Origin: Nitrosospira sp.
GTDB lineage: Bacteria; Pseudomonadota; Gammaproteobacteria; Burkholderiales; Nitrosomonadaceae
Direction: 5' to 3'
Assembly (NCBI GenBank): GCA_013821425.1
Contig: JACDGV010000015.1
Span: 1-64,000 of the forward strand
Length of the DNA: 64,000 nt
Both the position numbers and the translations under genes were made by a program. Below the pieces are notes generated by a model. It was not told where the DNA came from, ran no database searches, and saw nothing but the letters and a program-made list of their open reading frames with translations. Positions 17,995 to 26,868 of this stretch are shown here, in pieces (the stretch's first letter is position 1; every line of letters starts with the position of its first letter).

Positions 17995-18899
17995 CGTGAT
18001 TTTTCGCCGGGGGATACAAATCCATCTTCTCCTGGCCCCGGCGGCTGCGCGGATTTGCCAAACAGCAAACTCCGGGGCTGTTCTTCCAATTGCAGAAGAA
18101 CGCGGTCTACGCTGCGGGAGTTGCGCGCAATGCCTTCCGTGATCTCGCGTAATTTTTGCATTGTCTCGGCAAGTTCGCCGGCGGTCTGAGAAAGGCTATT
18201 TATTGCTCCCCCCCGACTTATTTCCGCCGCGATCTCGTTAAGATCGATTATAAGCTGATCCGTGTGCTTCAGGACGGAGCTTGCGTCGGCGGCCAGTCCG
18301 GGCAAGGTTTTAAGTCCGGGTTCCAGTTGACTTACGACGCCGCGTAAACGCCCCGTCACTCCCTCCGTATTCTCCAGTATGTGCGCAAACCGGGTCTGAT
18401 TCTGATCATTAAGAAGGACATTCAATCGCTCAATTAATCCGTTCGCATTACTGAGGAGTTGCTGCCCCGAGTTGGCTATGCTATCCAATGCAGATGGACG
18501 CAGAGGGATCTGTGCAGGATTATCCGGATCGGTTTGCAGCTTCTCGGCTTTGCCGCCTTCATCATTCAGTTGCACGAAGGCAAGGCCGGTCAAGCCCTGG
18601 TAGCCAAGCTGCGCATAGGCATTCGTAGTCAGCTCCAGGTTCCGGTCTACCGCGATGCGGATGAGAATGGTATGCGAATCCTTGGGATCCAGACGGATAT
18701 TCTCCACCTTGCCTACGCTCACGCCACGGTACCGTACCATCGCCTGGGGATTGAGCCCGGTAACCGAAGATTCCGATACGAGCATATATATGCTGCGAGC
18801 GGAGGTTCCTCCGGCGAACCACATGGCAACAGCCGCCACTGCAGCACTCAGAAAAATTACGAATAAACCCGCTACGAGAGCATGGGCACGGTTTTCCAT
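17991..18899 (-). CDS. mlaD: MCE (MlaD-family) lipid-transport protein
   Basis: MlaD proteins form hexameric rings that shuttle lipids across the periplasm. Here an N-terminal membrane anchor (ALVAGLFVIFLSAAVAAVAMWF, residues 8-29) is followed by one MCE domain (SVTGLNPQAMVRYRGVSVGKVENIRLD around 44-70). A long helical C-terminal region (about 150-285) probably forms the ring's needle. With 302 residues it is longer than E. coli MlaD (183) and closer to single-MCE proteins with extended tails. It lies directly after the ATPase gene and is cotranscribed with it. The mla symbol is by similarity. Confidence 0.85.
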   Translation of the reverse strand: MENRAHALVAGLFVIFLSAAVAAVAMWFAGGTSARSIYMLVSESSVTGLNPQAMVRYRGVSVGKVENIRLDPKDSHTILIRIAVDRNLELTTNAYAQLGYQGLTGLAFVQLNDEGGKAEKLQTDPDNPAQIPLRPSALDSIANSGQQLLSNANGLIERLNVLLNDQNQTRFAHILENTEGVTGRLRGVVSQLEPGLKTLPGLAADASSVLKHTDQLIIDLNEIAAEISRGGAINSLSQTAGELAETMQKLREITEGIARNSRSVDRVLLQLEEQPRSLLFGKSAQPPGPGEDGFVSPGEKSR

Positions 18900-18911
18900 A
18901 ATTATCCCTTG

Positions 18912-19691
18912 TTAAATATCGACATGGTTCGCCAACGTCCTTTTCCCGCGCTCGCCGAGAAAAAAATTTGCGATAAAGGGGTGGTTTCTATTAATCACTT
19001 CCTTTAGTGGGCCCAATGCCACCATACGCTGATCAGCCAGAACAGCTATACGATCGGACAGGGCAACCAGTGTATCCAGATCGTGCGTCGCCATGACGAT
19101 GGTGAGCGTTAACTCGGTACGCATCGTCTGTATCAGTTTGACGAAGCCATCGCTCAGTTCCGGGTCCAGTCCCGCGGTCGGTTCATCCAGAAGCAGGAGC
19201 TCCGGATCGAGCGCCATTGCCCGCGCCAACGCGATTCGTTTAATCATGCCCCCGGAGAGTTCGGCAGGCATCTTGTCTGCATGCCGTGCGTCGATGTCCA
19301 CCATCTTAAGCTTGAGCATGACGAGACGGCGTATCATGTCCTCGTCCAACGTACGCAGCTCGCGCATGGGGAGCGCGATATTGTCATAAACCGATAACGC
19401 GCTGAATAACGCCCCTTTTTGAAACAATACCCCGCAACGGTTGCGCATGGCTCTCAGTTGCTTGCGGTTGTGGCCATACAAGGATTGCCCAAATACGCGG
19501 ATGGAGCCGTGCGTCGGCCTTTCCAGACCCAACATCTGCCGCATCAATGCCGTCTTGCCGCTACCCGATCCACCCACCAGCCCAAGTACTTCCCCATGGT
19601 ACACACAGAGATCGATGTCTTCGTGCACGACGTGGTTGCCGAAGCGTGTATGGAGTCCCTCAACTTCGATAACGCAGCCGCCATTCTCCAT
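18912..19691 (-). CDS. mlaF: ABC transporter ATP-binding protein of the Mla/MCE system
   Basis: The 259-residue ATPase shows Walker A (GGSGSGKTALM near residue 41), Q-loop, signature ELSGGMIKRIALARAMALDPE, Walker B LLLLDEPTAGLDP and the switch histidine in ATHDLD. The signature variant LSGGM with KRIALARA is usual in MlaF-type ATPases. It energises lipid transport by the permease encoded 12 bases upstream and the MCE protein downstream. The C-terminal tail (FFLGERGKRTLANHV) resembles the MlaF extension that contacts the partner subunit. Confidence 0.9.
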   Translation of the reverse strand: MENGGCVIEVEGLHTRFGNHVVHEDIDLCVYHGEVLGLVGGSGSGKTALMRQMLGLERPTHGSIRVFGQSLYGHNRKQLRAMRNRCGVLFQKGALFSALSVYDNIALPMRELRTLDEDMIRRLVMLKLKMVDIDARHADKMPAELSGGMIKRIALARAMALDPELLLLDEPTAGLDPELSDGFVKLIQTMRTELTLTIVMATHDLDTLVALSDRIAVLADQRMVALGPLKEVINRNHPFIANFFLGERGKRTLANHVDI

Positions 19692-19703
19692 CAGATCGCC
19701 GCC

Positions 19704-20840
19704 TTACTTTATTCCAACATCGGAAAAGATGATGGCGAAGATCGCATCTATGATAATAACGACAGTAATGGCGGTTACAACTGAATTTGTGGTGCCCTCA
19801 CCCAGGCTTTCGGTATTGGATTTGATCCGTAAACCGAAATGGCAGGAAATCAGTGCTATCACCATGCCGCAGACCATCCCTTTACCCAACCCCAGCCATA
19901 AATTTGCAATGGGAACCGAGTCCGGCAGCTTGCTCAAAAAAAACTGATAACCGAGCCCCAGCTGAATTTCGGCGACAACCATTCCCCCTGCCAAGGCGAT
20001 CGCACTGGTCCATAACACCACTAGTGGCATCGCGATCCCAAGGGCCATGACCTTGGGCAGGACCAGGCGAAGGCTATGGGGAATTCCCATTACGGTCAAT
20101 GCATCAAGTTCTTCCGTTACTCTCATCACGCCCAGTTGCGCGGTCATGGAGGAACCGGAACGCCCTGCAACCAATATGGCAGCCAGTAACGGACCAAGTT
20201 CACGAATGATACTTATGCCAAGAATATTAATGATGAATATATCGGCACCAAACATCTGCAATTGCCGCGAAGAAAGAAAACTTAGCACGACGCCAATGAG
20301 AAATCCCACCAGCGCGGTGATTCCCAGCGCCTGCGCGCCGGTGCGGTATAAATTGGCGGAAATTTCGCGCCACGGAATGCGGCCGGGATGAACAGCCAGA
20401 TACAGTGCGTCCAGCAACAATTGCCCGGAAAGGATAACCATGCTGGTAAGATGTTCCCACAGCAGAAAAACCGCTTTCCCCAAAGCCGTAACCGGCCACA
20501 GCCAATCGCGTGAAGCGGGCGGGGGAGGAGGAGACATCATCTCCAGAAGGTTAAGCGCTTTTTCCTGCTCGGGCCGCAGCAACAAATGCTGAGGACGACG
20601 CTCGCCCCATGCCCGCCACAGCAGAACTGCCCCCGCATTATCCATCTGCGCTATCTCGGTCAAATCCCATTGTAAGGCCGGATCTGTTGCATACTCGGCG
20701 AGCTTGGCGGACAGCGGTTGCAGGCGCTGCCCAAGGGCAGACAATGTGCAACTCCCGGAGAGTACCAGGCGCGGTGCGCCTCCCTCGGCAGTTACGCGGC
20801 GCAAAACCAGCGACGAACCGTTGCCTCGATACTCCGCCAT
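19704..20840 (-). CDS. mlaE: MlaE-family permease with N-terminal STAS domain
   Basis: Residues 1-105 form a STAS-like domain (LVLSGSCTLSALGQRLQPLSAKL...DNAGAVLLWRAWG), and residues about 115-378 are the MlaE permease with five or six helices (YRTGAQALGITALVGFLIGVVLSF, RELGPLLAAILVAGRSGSSMTAQLGVMRVTEELDALTVMGI). The ELGPLL and VTEELDAL motifs are diagnostic. In E. coli MlaB is a separate STAS protein, so this is a natural MlaB-MlaE fusion, as known in several betaproteobacteria. It is the first gene of the minus-strand operon that ends at 17251. The operon promoter should lie in the 20841-21268 gap. Confidence 0.9.
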   Translation of the reverse strand: MAEYRGNGSSLVLRRVTAEGGAPRLVLSGSCTLSALGQRLQPLSAKLAEYATDPALQWDLTEIAQMDNAGAVLLWRAWGERRPQHLLLRPEQEKALNLLEMMSPPPPPASRDWLWPVTALGKAVFLLWEHLTSMVILSGQLLLDALYLAVHPGRIPWREISANLYRTGAQALGITALVGFLIGVVLSFLSSRQLQMFGADIFIINILGISIIRELGPLLAAILVAGRSGSSMTAQLGVMRVTEELDALTVMGIPHSLRLVLPKVMALGIAMPLVVLWTSAIALAGGMVVAEIQLGLGYQFFLSKLPDSVPIANLWLGLGKGMVCGMVIALISCHFGLRIKSNTESLGEGTTNSVVTAITVVIIIDAIFAIIFSDVGIK

Positions 20841-21268
20841 AATTACTTATCCTTGCTCAACCCCTGATGATCGAGTAGCTCTGGCTTTTCGCCGTGCCTA
20901 CGGCTAATACTACTCCGGCGAACCCGGCCAACCTTTTTCCTGATCTTAGAATAAATTCGTATCGAATCCGTGGTAGACAGAGAGTACCGGCCGGCAGTTT
21001 TTCCCTAGTAGAACTCATTCAACCTTTTAAGGTCAAGCGCCGAGTTTAGCAGGCGGCGGAGGAAGTTTAGAACGAACATCGCTTGAGGCGGCTAAACGCG
21101 TCAAATGGCTGGCTTCGTACCGCGCTCGGGCAGGGCTTCCCTAAGGGGACCTGGAAAGAACGCTGCACAGTTTATTTCCGGGATTGAGTTGCGGGGCCAT
21201 GCCGGAATTTCTTACACTTATCGCACCGCCCACCGGGATATTGGCATAAGCCCTTGTATTTTAGAAGG
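20841..21268. other. divergent regulatory gap upstream of the Mla operon
   Basis: No gene is supported here. The region must contain the minus-strand promoter of the STAS-MlaE operon, but I could not pick convincing boxes. The right end leads into the plus-strand sigma-54 promoter at 21269. Confidence 0.35.
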
Positions 21269-21285
21269 TGGCACAACAATTGCTT
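21269..21285 (+). promoter_or_regulatory. sigma-54 (RpoN) promoter
   Basis: TGGCACAACAATTGCTT matches the -24/-12 consensus TGGCAC-N5-TTGC at every conserved position, with exactly 10 bases between the GG and GC dinucleotides. The expected start site is near 21295-21297. No activator gene is adjacent, and I did not identify an upstream activator site. Confidence 0.65.
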
Positions 21286-21295
21286 AATACAAGGG

Positions 21296-21440
21296 GAGAG
21301 GGTGAATGCCGCTTTGATCTCGCGTTGACAGAAATTGATGCCCAAGGAGCAGAACGCTGCCGCTTATAAGGGGTCCGACCATCGACCCCGAGATCGATGG
21401 AGATTATCTGCGGCAGGCATGGGAAACTCATGCCTGTTTC
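21296..21440 (+). ncRNA. candidate sigma-54-dependent small RNA
   Basis: Downstream of the sigma-54 promoter no long reading frame starts. The first possible starts (GTG 21302, ATG 21306) end within nine codons. The sequence contains GGGGTC...GACCCC (21370-21389) and a perfect 8-bp stem CAGGCATG...CATGCCTG with a 7-base loop (21414-21436) followed by TTTC, which could be a weak terminator. This supports an untranslated, structured transcript. It is an inference from promoter and folding only. A decayed gene behind an old promoter is the main alternative. Confidence 0.35.
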
Positions 21441-21787
21441 GTCAGGACCCAGTTTTTTCCGGTCCATACTGTTCATGCAGGGTGGAGTAGAATTATAATA
21501 ATAATAACACAACAATAATAACAATCGCATAATCGGGGCGGGGGTATGTTTCCAAGGAAATATTACCTCGGCCCTGATTATTTTTTTACCTGTACATCAT
21601 TTCGGGCGGAATATTGTAGTTTGATGCATCGCGATCCGCAAGCGAGCCTGTTGCCGCACACGTCATGGCTACCGCCCTCTTTTGTCGAATTGCTCCATCG
21701 CATTTCGGCCCGCTGTAATTTTTTATCCCTTGTCCGCAACAACTCTCGGCAACTCTTTTATAAAAGTTGACGGGCATCCAGGTTTCG
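21441..21787. other. non-coding region with ATA/AAT microsatellite
   Basis: At 21490-21530 the sequence is a run of AATAAT and AACAAT triplets. GGACC...GGTCC flanks a T6 run at 21445-21465. A 74-codon open frame at 21546 has no ribosome site or recognisable motif, and I do not call it a gene. Confidence 0.3.
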
Positions 21788-22255
21788 CTAATGCTGATGA
21801 TGTGGGGGTTGCGTTCCCGGCGCTGCGGGATGCTCGCCGACACGAATCTGATAAGCCGCATGACAAGCGCCGCACTTTTTCATCGATTCGCTCAGTTGCC
21901 GCAACGCGTACCCGGGATCTTTCAATGATTCCGCGTCAAGTGCAATCTGGTCGAAATCCTTGTGCACCGACATGCCGAGCTGCATGAACTCCTTCGGCAA
22001 CACGGCCTGCAGATGGTTTTCGCTGCTATGCGCCATGCCCATGCCAAGCGAGCGTGCTTCGCGCGCGACCGCTGTCATGTCTTCCCGGGAGAGCGCAGCG
22101 AGAATACGTTGCGTTCCCGATAGTAGAGCCCGCATTTCCGTTAGCACATGATCGCGCTGATGCTCGTTAAGGGAAATGACCTGACGTTTGTCAATTTCAT
22201 TCGCTGCCCCGGTTACAGCGGTAAAGACGAGCGCAATGGCAAGGATGTTTTTCAA
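21788..22255 (-). CDS. cytochrome c'-like monoheme protein
   Basis: The 155-residue product has a Sec signal peptide (KNILAIALVFTAVTGAAN) and a single C-terminal heme-binding motif CGACH at 128-132, preceded by long amphipathic helices. A four-helix bundle with the CxxCH near the C-terminus is the layout of cytochromes c' (class II). These periplasmic proteins bind NO and are common in ammonia oxidizers, where they may protect against nitrogen oxides. The His-rich tail (AAPGTQPPHHQH) is unusual. An upstream Arg or Lys residue near the heme (KK-CGACH) is typical. It could also be a related cyt c' / cyt b562-type protein with another ligand set. Confidence 0.7.
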   Translation of the reverse strand: MKNILAIALVFTAVTGAANEIDKRQVISLNEHQRDHVLTEMRALLSGTQRILAALSREDMTAVAREARSLGMGMAHSSENHLQAVLPKEFMQLGMSVHKDFDQIALDAESLKDPGYALRQLSESMKKCGACHAAYQIRVGEHPAAPGTQPPHHQH

Positions 22256-22290
22256 CTTTCAGCTCCTGGATGTGGTCCTGGATGTGGTTA

Positions 22291-22595
22291 GGAAGCCCTG
22301 AACAAGTCCCATGTGGGCGCGACGGGCCTTTGCGGGATGGGATGCGCGAAAGGCAACAACGCGAATGGTTGCGACCCCGCAGCGGGATGCAGGCGCCCAA
22401 GGAGACGCAAACGCGGTCAGGCATCCCCGCCGCTGCCCGATCCCCGCTTGGCGGGGCCCCTCGGGCGACGCTTTGGGGCGCACTGGGTTGCACTCCTTGG
22501 CATCGTAGACCCAGCTACGACCTGTGTCGTGCGCCTTGTGATCATTCCGATTCTACCGCAACGCGCTCCGCGGAGGACTTGTTCAGAACTTCCTT
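22291..22595. repeat. MITE-like inverted-repeat element, copy 2 (about 305 bp)
   Basis: The left end GGAAGCCCTGAACAAGTCC is mirrored by GGACTTGTTCAGAACTTCC at the right end. Inside are GC-rich inverted segments and a region (about 22480-22540) like the short 'GGGTTGCACTCC...CCAGCTACGACC' repeat found in many betaproteobacteria. No transposase reading frame is supported, so it would need a helper in trans. It fills the gap between the cytochrome gene and rimO. Confidence 0.6.
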
Positions 22596-22688
22596 AAGGG
22601 TTTAAATGATTATCTGCAAGCGGACTTCTTCAGCCAGCCTGCACCAAATGCCATAACGTGCGACCGGGAAAGCAATGTGAAAACCCCT

Positions 22689-24044
22689 CTACAGCCGTGT
22701 TTCCCTGGCACGCAGATCATGTGGGTCGGAACCCGTAATCTCAACTTCAGCAAATTCTCCCCGTTTCAGTTTTTTCGGCCTGGCTATGTAAACCACGCCA
22801 TCAATTTCGGGTGCATCTCCGCTGCTCCGGGCTATAGCCCGGTTTTCTTGCACATCTTCCACCAGTACAATCATTCGCTGGCCGATTTTGCGCGCAAGGC
22901 GTGCGGTGCTGATTTTTTTCTGCGCTGCCATCAAGCGTGCGCGGCGCTGTTCTTTCACCTCTTCCGTCACGTGGCCGGGTAATGCGTTGGCCCGGGCACC
23001 CTCCACAGGCGAGTAGGCGAAGCAGCCGACACGGTCCAGCTGTGCTTCTTCAAGAAATTCCAGAAGTTGTTCAAACTCTGCTTCAGTCTCGCCGGGAAAG
23101 CCTACTATAAAGGTACTGCGCAGCGTGATATCCGGGCATATTTCTCGCCAGCGTCTGACTCGTGTCAAGTTGTTTTCAGAATTCGCGGGACGCTTCATGG
23201 CTTTCAGGATGCGCGGGCTGGCGTGCTGAAACGGCACGTCGAGATACGGAAGAATTTTTCCTTCGGCCATCAGCGGGATGACGTCATCGACATGCGGGTA
23301 GGGATAAACGTAATGCAACCGTACCCATACGCCCAGATCCCCCAACGCGCGCGCCAATTCGGTCATGCGGGTTTTCAATGGCTTTCCTTGCCAGAAGCCG
23401 GTACGGTATTTTACATCCACGCCGTAAGCGCTCGTGTCTTGTGAAATTATCAGCAGCTCCTTGACGCCGGCATTTACCAGATTCTCCGCTTCCTGCATGA
23501 CCTGGTTTATCGGGCGGCTGACCAGATCACCCCGCATGGAAGGAATAATGCAGAAGGTGCAGCGATGATTGCAGCCTTCCGAGATCTTAACGTAGGCGTA
23601 ATGTCTGGGTGTCAACCGTATCCCCTGCGGAGGTATCAGGCTGATGTAGGGATCGTGGGGCTGCGGCATATGCAGGTGTACCGCGGCCATCACTTCCGGT
23701 AACGCCTGCGGACCGGTGACTGCCAATACCTGCGGATGAGCCTGCTTGATCATGTCACCGCCGTCCCTTGCGCCTAGACAGCCCGTGACAATGACCTTGC
23801 CGTTTTCAGCCAGCGCTTCTCCGATGGCATCCAGCGATTCCTCAACGGCGCTGTCGATGAAGCCGCAGGTGTTAACCACTACAAGATCGGCGTCCTCATA
23901 AGTGGACGATGTTTCATAACCCTCCGCGCGCAACTGGGTAAGGATTTGTTCGGAGTCCACCAATGCCTTGGGGCAGCCGAGGGAAACAAAGCCGATCTTG
24001 GGGGGCGGCCGCTTAAGAGATGCGTTGGGGGAAATAGTTACCAT
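22689..24044 (-). CDS. rimO: ribosomal protein uS12 methylthiotransferase
   Basis: RimO is a radical SAM enzyme that adds a methylthio group to an aspartate of ribosomal protein S12. Domains in order: UPF0004 domain ([17 protein letters not shown], three conserved Cys), radical SAM core with [15 protein letters not shown], and a C-terminal TRAM-like domain (about 380-450). The motif [12 protein letters not shown] and the GDLVSRP segment distinguish RimO from MiaB. At 451 residues the length is normal. It is a lone gene with no operon partner. Confidence 0.95.
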   Translation of the reverse strand: MVTISPNASLKRPPPKIGFVSLGCPKALVDSEQILTQLRAEGYETSSTYEDADLVVVNTCGFIDSAVEESLDAIGEALAENGKVIVTGCLGARDGGDMIKQAHPQVLAVTGPQALPEVMAAVHLHMPQPHDPYISLIPPQGIRLTPRHYAYVKISEGCNHRCTFCIIPSMRGDLVSRPINQVMQEAENLVNAGVKELLIISQDTSAYGVDVKYRTGFWQGKPLKTRMTELARALGDLGVWVRLHYVYPYPHVDDVIPLMAEGKILPYLDVPFQHASPRILKAMKRPANSENNLTRVRRWREICPDITLRSTFIVGFPGETEAEFEQLLEFLEEAQLDRVGCFAYSPVEGARANALPGHVTEEVKEQRRARLMAAQKKISTARLARKIGQRMIVLVEDVQENRAIARSSGDAPEIDGVVYIARPKKLKRGEFAEVEITGSDPHDLRARETRL

Positions 24045-24123
24045 GATGGGAAGAAAAATAGCGAATGTGATGGCTTATGCCAAAACGGGAGCCCCGTAAC
24101 ATGATACCGGCTGTTTGTCGGGT

Positions 24124-24936
24124 TCATTCGGGATGGGCAAAAAGACTGCCGGCCAGCCAGATGGAACTGATGCCCAGTGTGATGAGCGCGACTTGCTGAA
24201 CGGTGGCGCCGATCTCGGGGCGTTTGTGCAGGCCGGGAATCAAATCGGACATCGCAACATAAATCATGCTGGCTGCCGCCAGTCCCAGCAATGATGGGAT
24301 GAGGTGATTCATATCCTGTAGCATGAAGTAGGCCGACATGCCGCCGAGTAGAGTAGCTCCGCTCGACAAAACATTAAAGAGAAGCGCCTGCCGGCGGCTA
24401 TAGCCCGAATTAAGCAGGATTAGAAAATCGCCGGCTTCCTGGGGAATTTCATGGGCAATAATAGCGATTGCCGTCACGATTCCCAGTTGCACGTCCACCA
24501 TGAACGCTGCGGCAATCAATATTCCATCGACAAAATTGTGAAACGTGTCGCCCAGCATGATCATCATGCCGCTTCGGCCATGATCATGTTGATCCTGGCC
24601 CGGGACGGCAACAACGGCCCTGGTCGCGCCAGGCAGGGTATCGTGGGCTTCACACTCCTCTGCGTGGCAGTGGCGCCACAATACCAGTTTTTCCAGGATG
24701 AAGAACAACAGGATGCCAAACAGCACTGTGCCGGTCATCTGGGCCGGACTTTTCGAAAGCTCAAGCGCCTCCGGCAGCGCGTTGAGAAACGCGGCTCCCA
24801 GCAGCGCGCCGATGGCATATGAGATCAACATCTGTACCCATGCGACGCGGGTATTGAGTGTCAGCGCTGCGGCAAACAATACGCTTAACAAGCCGCCACA
24901 AAGGCTGGTAACGATGATCCAGGCGAGAACTGACAT
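24124..24936 (-). CDS. ZIP-family metal transporter
   Basis: The 270-residue protein has about eight helices. It carries the ZIP signature helices HNFVDGILIAAAF and HEIPQEAGDFLILLNSG, whose His, Asn and Glu form the binuclear metal site. A His-rich loop (HCHAEECEAHDT...GQDQHDHGRSG) between TM3 and TM4 probably binds or senses Zn, Fe or Mn before transport. ZIP proteins move divalent metals into the cytoplasm. Its loop and motifs are closer to the ZupT/ZIPB type than to iron-specific members, but the substrate is not certain. It lies alone between rimO and pgeF. Confidence 0.85.
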   Translation of the reverse strand: MSVLAWIIVTSLCGGLLSVLFAAALTLNTRVAWVQMLISYAIGALLGAAFLNALPEALELSKSPAQMTGTVLFGILLFFILEKLVLWRHCHAEECEAHDTLPGATRAVVAVPGQDQHDHGRSGMMIMLGDTFHNFVDGILIAAAFMVDVQLGIVTAIAIIAHEIPQEAGDFLILLNSGYSRRQALLFNVLSSGATLLGGMSAYFMLQDMNHLIPSLLGLAAASMIYVAMSDLIPGLHKRPEIGATVQQVALITLGISSIWLAGSLFAHPE

Positions 24937-25059
24937 TTAGCGCAATATTTGAAATTGCGCGATTATACGCTCTTGTGGCGCGCGAAATCTTGCGGCCTTC
25001 AGTTTATGATGGTGGAGTCGTAGCCCTCTACCCCTTTCCGATCTCGCTGCCACATCTGC

Positions 25060-25803
25060 CTACGCCTGCGCCAGCCATATCAACCCTGCCATTCGTCCGG
25101 TATTGCCGTCTCGGCGATATGAAAAAAACCTTGCCGGGTCGCTGTATGTACATTTTCCCCCGCCAAAAACTTCATGGACTCCAGCTTGCGCCAGTCGCTG
25201 CCGCGCCAGCAGAAAGAGGTCGGCAAGCCATTTGCCGTCATCGCGGGAGTTGCACGGGAGGAAGGCGGCACCGGCCTGCTTATGGTGACTGATAAAGGCC
25301 TCGCGCACCTCGTCACCCACCTCAAAATGATTGGGCCCGATTGCGGGACCGAGCCATGCGATGACAGGATTGCCTGCCGCGCCTATTGCCGATACCGCGC
25401 ATTCGATCACTCCCTCAGCCATTCCTCGCCAGCCCGCATGGATCACGCCGACCACAGTGCCTGCTCGGTCGCACAACAGTACCGGCAGGCAGTCGGCCAC
25501 GAGTACCGCACAGATATTGCCCGGACGCCGGCTGAACGCGGCGTCGCCCTGGCGTACCGCGCAATTGCCATCATCAATGCTCAGGGAATGCGTGCCGTGC
25601 ACTTGTTTCAGCCAGCATGGCTCATTCGGCACCAACCTTCGTAGTAAGGCGCGGTTTTGCCTTACAATTAACGGGTCGTCGCCCACATGATCACCCAGGT
25701 TGAGGCTGTCATAGGGCGCGCTGCCGACTCCGCCATTACGGGTAGTGAACAATGCCTTGACATTACCCGCTGCGGGCCAATCGGGGACGATCCAGCCGCT
25801 CAT
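25060..25803 (-). CDS. pgeF: peptidoglycan editing factor (DUF152/laccase-fold)
   Basis: PgeF belongs to the YfiH/DUF152 family. The frame contains LFTTRNGGVGSAPYDSLNLGDHVGDDP, VHGT, ADCLPVLLCD and VIHAGWRGMAEGV, including the Cys and His residues that bind zinc. The enzyme removes non-canonical serine-containing peptidoglycan intermediates, and the laccase activity once claimed is doubtful. Its 247 residues are standard. It lies just 3 bases after the rluD stop on the same strand, an arrangement seen in most proteobacteria (rluD-yfiH). Confidence 0.93.
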   Translation of the reverse strand: MSGWIVPDWPAAGNVKALFTTRNGGVGSAPYDSLNLGDHVGDDPLIVRQNRALLRRLVPNEPCWLKQVHGTHSLSIDDGNCAVRQGDAAFSRRPGNICAVLVADCLPVLLCDRAGTVVGVIHAGWRGMAEGVIECAVSAIGAAGNPVIAWLGPAIGPNHFEVGDEVREAFISHHKQAGAAFLPCNSRDDGKWLADLFLLARQRLAQAGVHEVFGGGKCTYSDPARFFSYRRDGNTGRMAGLIWLAQA

Positions 25804-25806
25804 GCG

Positions 25807-26868
25807 CTACTGCTGGTCCCGGCCGCGTGCATTTTTATCACGTTGTGCCCGTAGCATTGATAGAAGATTGGTCATATCCTGCGGCAATGGGGCTTCCCAT
25901 GCAATCGTCTTCCTCCGCTGCGGATGGGTCAATTCCAGCCTTTGCGCATGCAGGGCCTGCCTTGAGAAACCAAGCTGCTGCATCGTATGCTGAATGATTT
26001 TTGCCGGCCTGCCCCTGTAGACGGGATCTCCTAACAGCGGGTGCCCGATTGAATGCATGTGTACACGAATCTGATGCGTACGCCCGGTTTCGAGGCTGCA
26101 TTGCAGCAATGTGCATTCATCGAACGTTTCAAGTATGCGGTAATGGGTTCGCGCATTTTTGCCGCCCACGGCTACCGCCATTTTTGTGCGGTGTACCGGA
26201 TGCCGTCCCACCGGCGCGTCAACCCATCCGTCAATCGCAACGCAGCCCTGCGCCAGCGCCAGGTAATCGCGCTTTACCGCGTGCTTTTGCAATTGCCGTA
26301 CCAAGCTGGTCTGGGCCTCAAGCGTTTTCGCTACTGCCACCAGGCCGCTTGTATCCTTGTCCAGTCGGTGAACGATGCCTGCCCGAGGTATTGCGTTCAA
26401 CTGCACGGCGTGGTGCAACAAGGCGTTCAGCATGGTTCCTTGCCAATTCCCGCTGCCGGGATGAACCACCAGGCCTGCGGGCTTGTTAATGACAATGAGG
26501 GACTCATCTTCATAAATTATGTCCAGCGGAATATTCTCGGGCGCATAATCCGTATCGATGACATCTCGCGGCGGTTTGATCTGGATCTTCTCGCCGCCCC
26601 ACATCTTTTGTCGGGGAATGGCTTCCGCTTCATCGACACTTATCCGTTTTCCCCGTATCCATGCCTGCAGCCGGTTCCGGGACAAATCCGGCAGCAGCCG
26701 TGCCAGAGCCTGGTCCAGCCGAATGCCAGCGCAGTCGGGGGGAATTACCAGTGCTATGACGGTTTCCGCAGATTTGGCCGACACCGGCTTTGCGCTATAA
26801 TCGGTATTATTATTTTTTTTATCGCCCGAAGAGTTCACTATGTCGCGTAGTTTAGCTTTATTTCTCAT
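25807..26868 (-). CDS. rluD: 23S rRNA pseudouridine(1911/1915/1917) synthase
   Basis: RluD isomerises three uridines of helix 69 of 23S rRNA. The N-terminal S4-like domain (CAGIRLDQALARLLPDLSRNRLQAWI) is followed by the catalytic RluA domain with GIVHRLDKDTSG, containing the nucleophilic aspartate, and QTGRTHQIRVH-type sequence (ETGRTHQIRVHMHSIGHPLLGDPVYRG). The start is uncertain. ATG 26868 would overlap the bamD start on the opposite strand. GTG codons at 26838 and 26784 are also possible, and 26784 would give the usual 325 residues. It is divergent from bamD and cotranscribed with pgeF, as is common in gamma- and betaproteobacteria. Confidence 0.93.
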   Translation of the reverse strand: MRNKAKLRDIVNSSGDKKNNNTDYSAKPVSAKSAETVIALVIPPDCAGIRLDQALARLLPDLSRNRLQAWIRGKRISVDEAEAIPRQKMWGGEKIQIKPPRDVIDTDYAPENIPLDIIYEDESLIVINKPAGLVVHPGSGNWQGTMLNALLHHAVQLNAIPRAGIVHRLDKDTSGLVAVAKTLEAQTSLVRQLQKHAVKRDYLALAQGCVAIDGWVDAPVGRHPVHRTKMAVAVGGKNARTHYRILETFDECTLLQCSLETGRTHQIRVHMHSIGHPLLGDPVYRGRPAKIIQHTMQQLGFSRQALHAQRLELTHPQRRKTIAWEAPLPQDMTNLLSMLRAQRDKNARGRDQQ

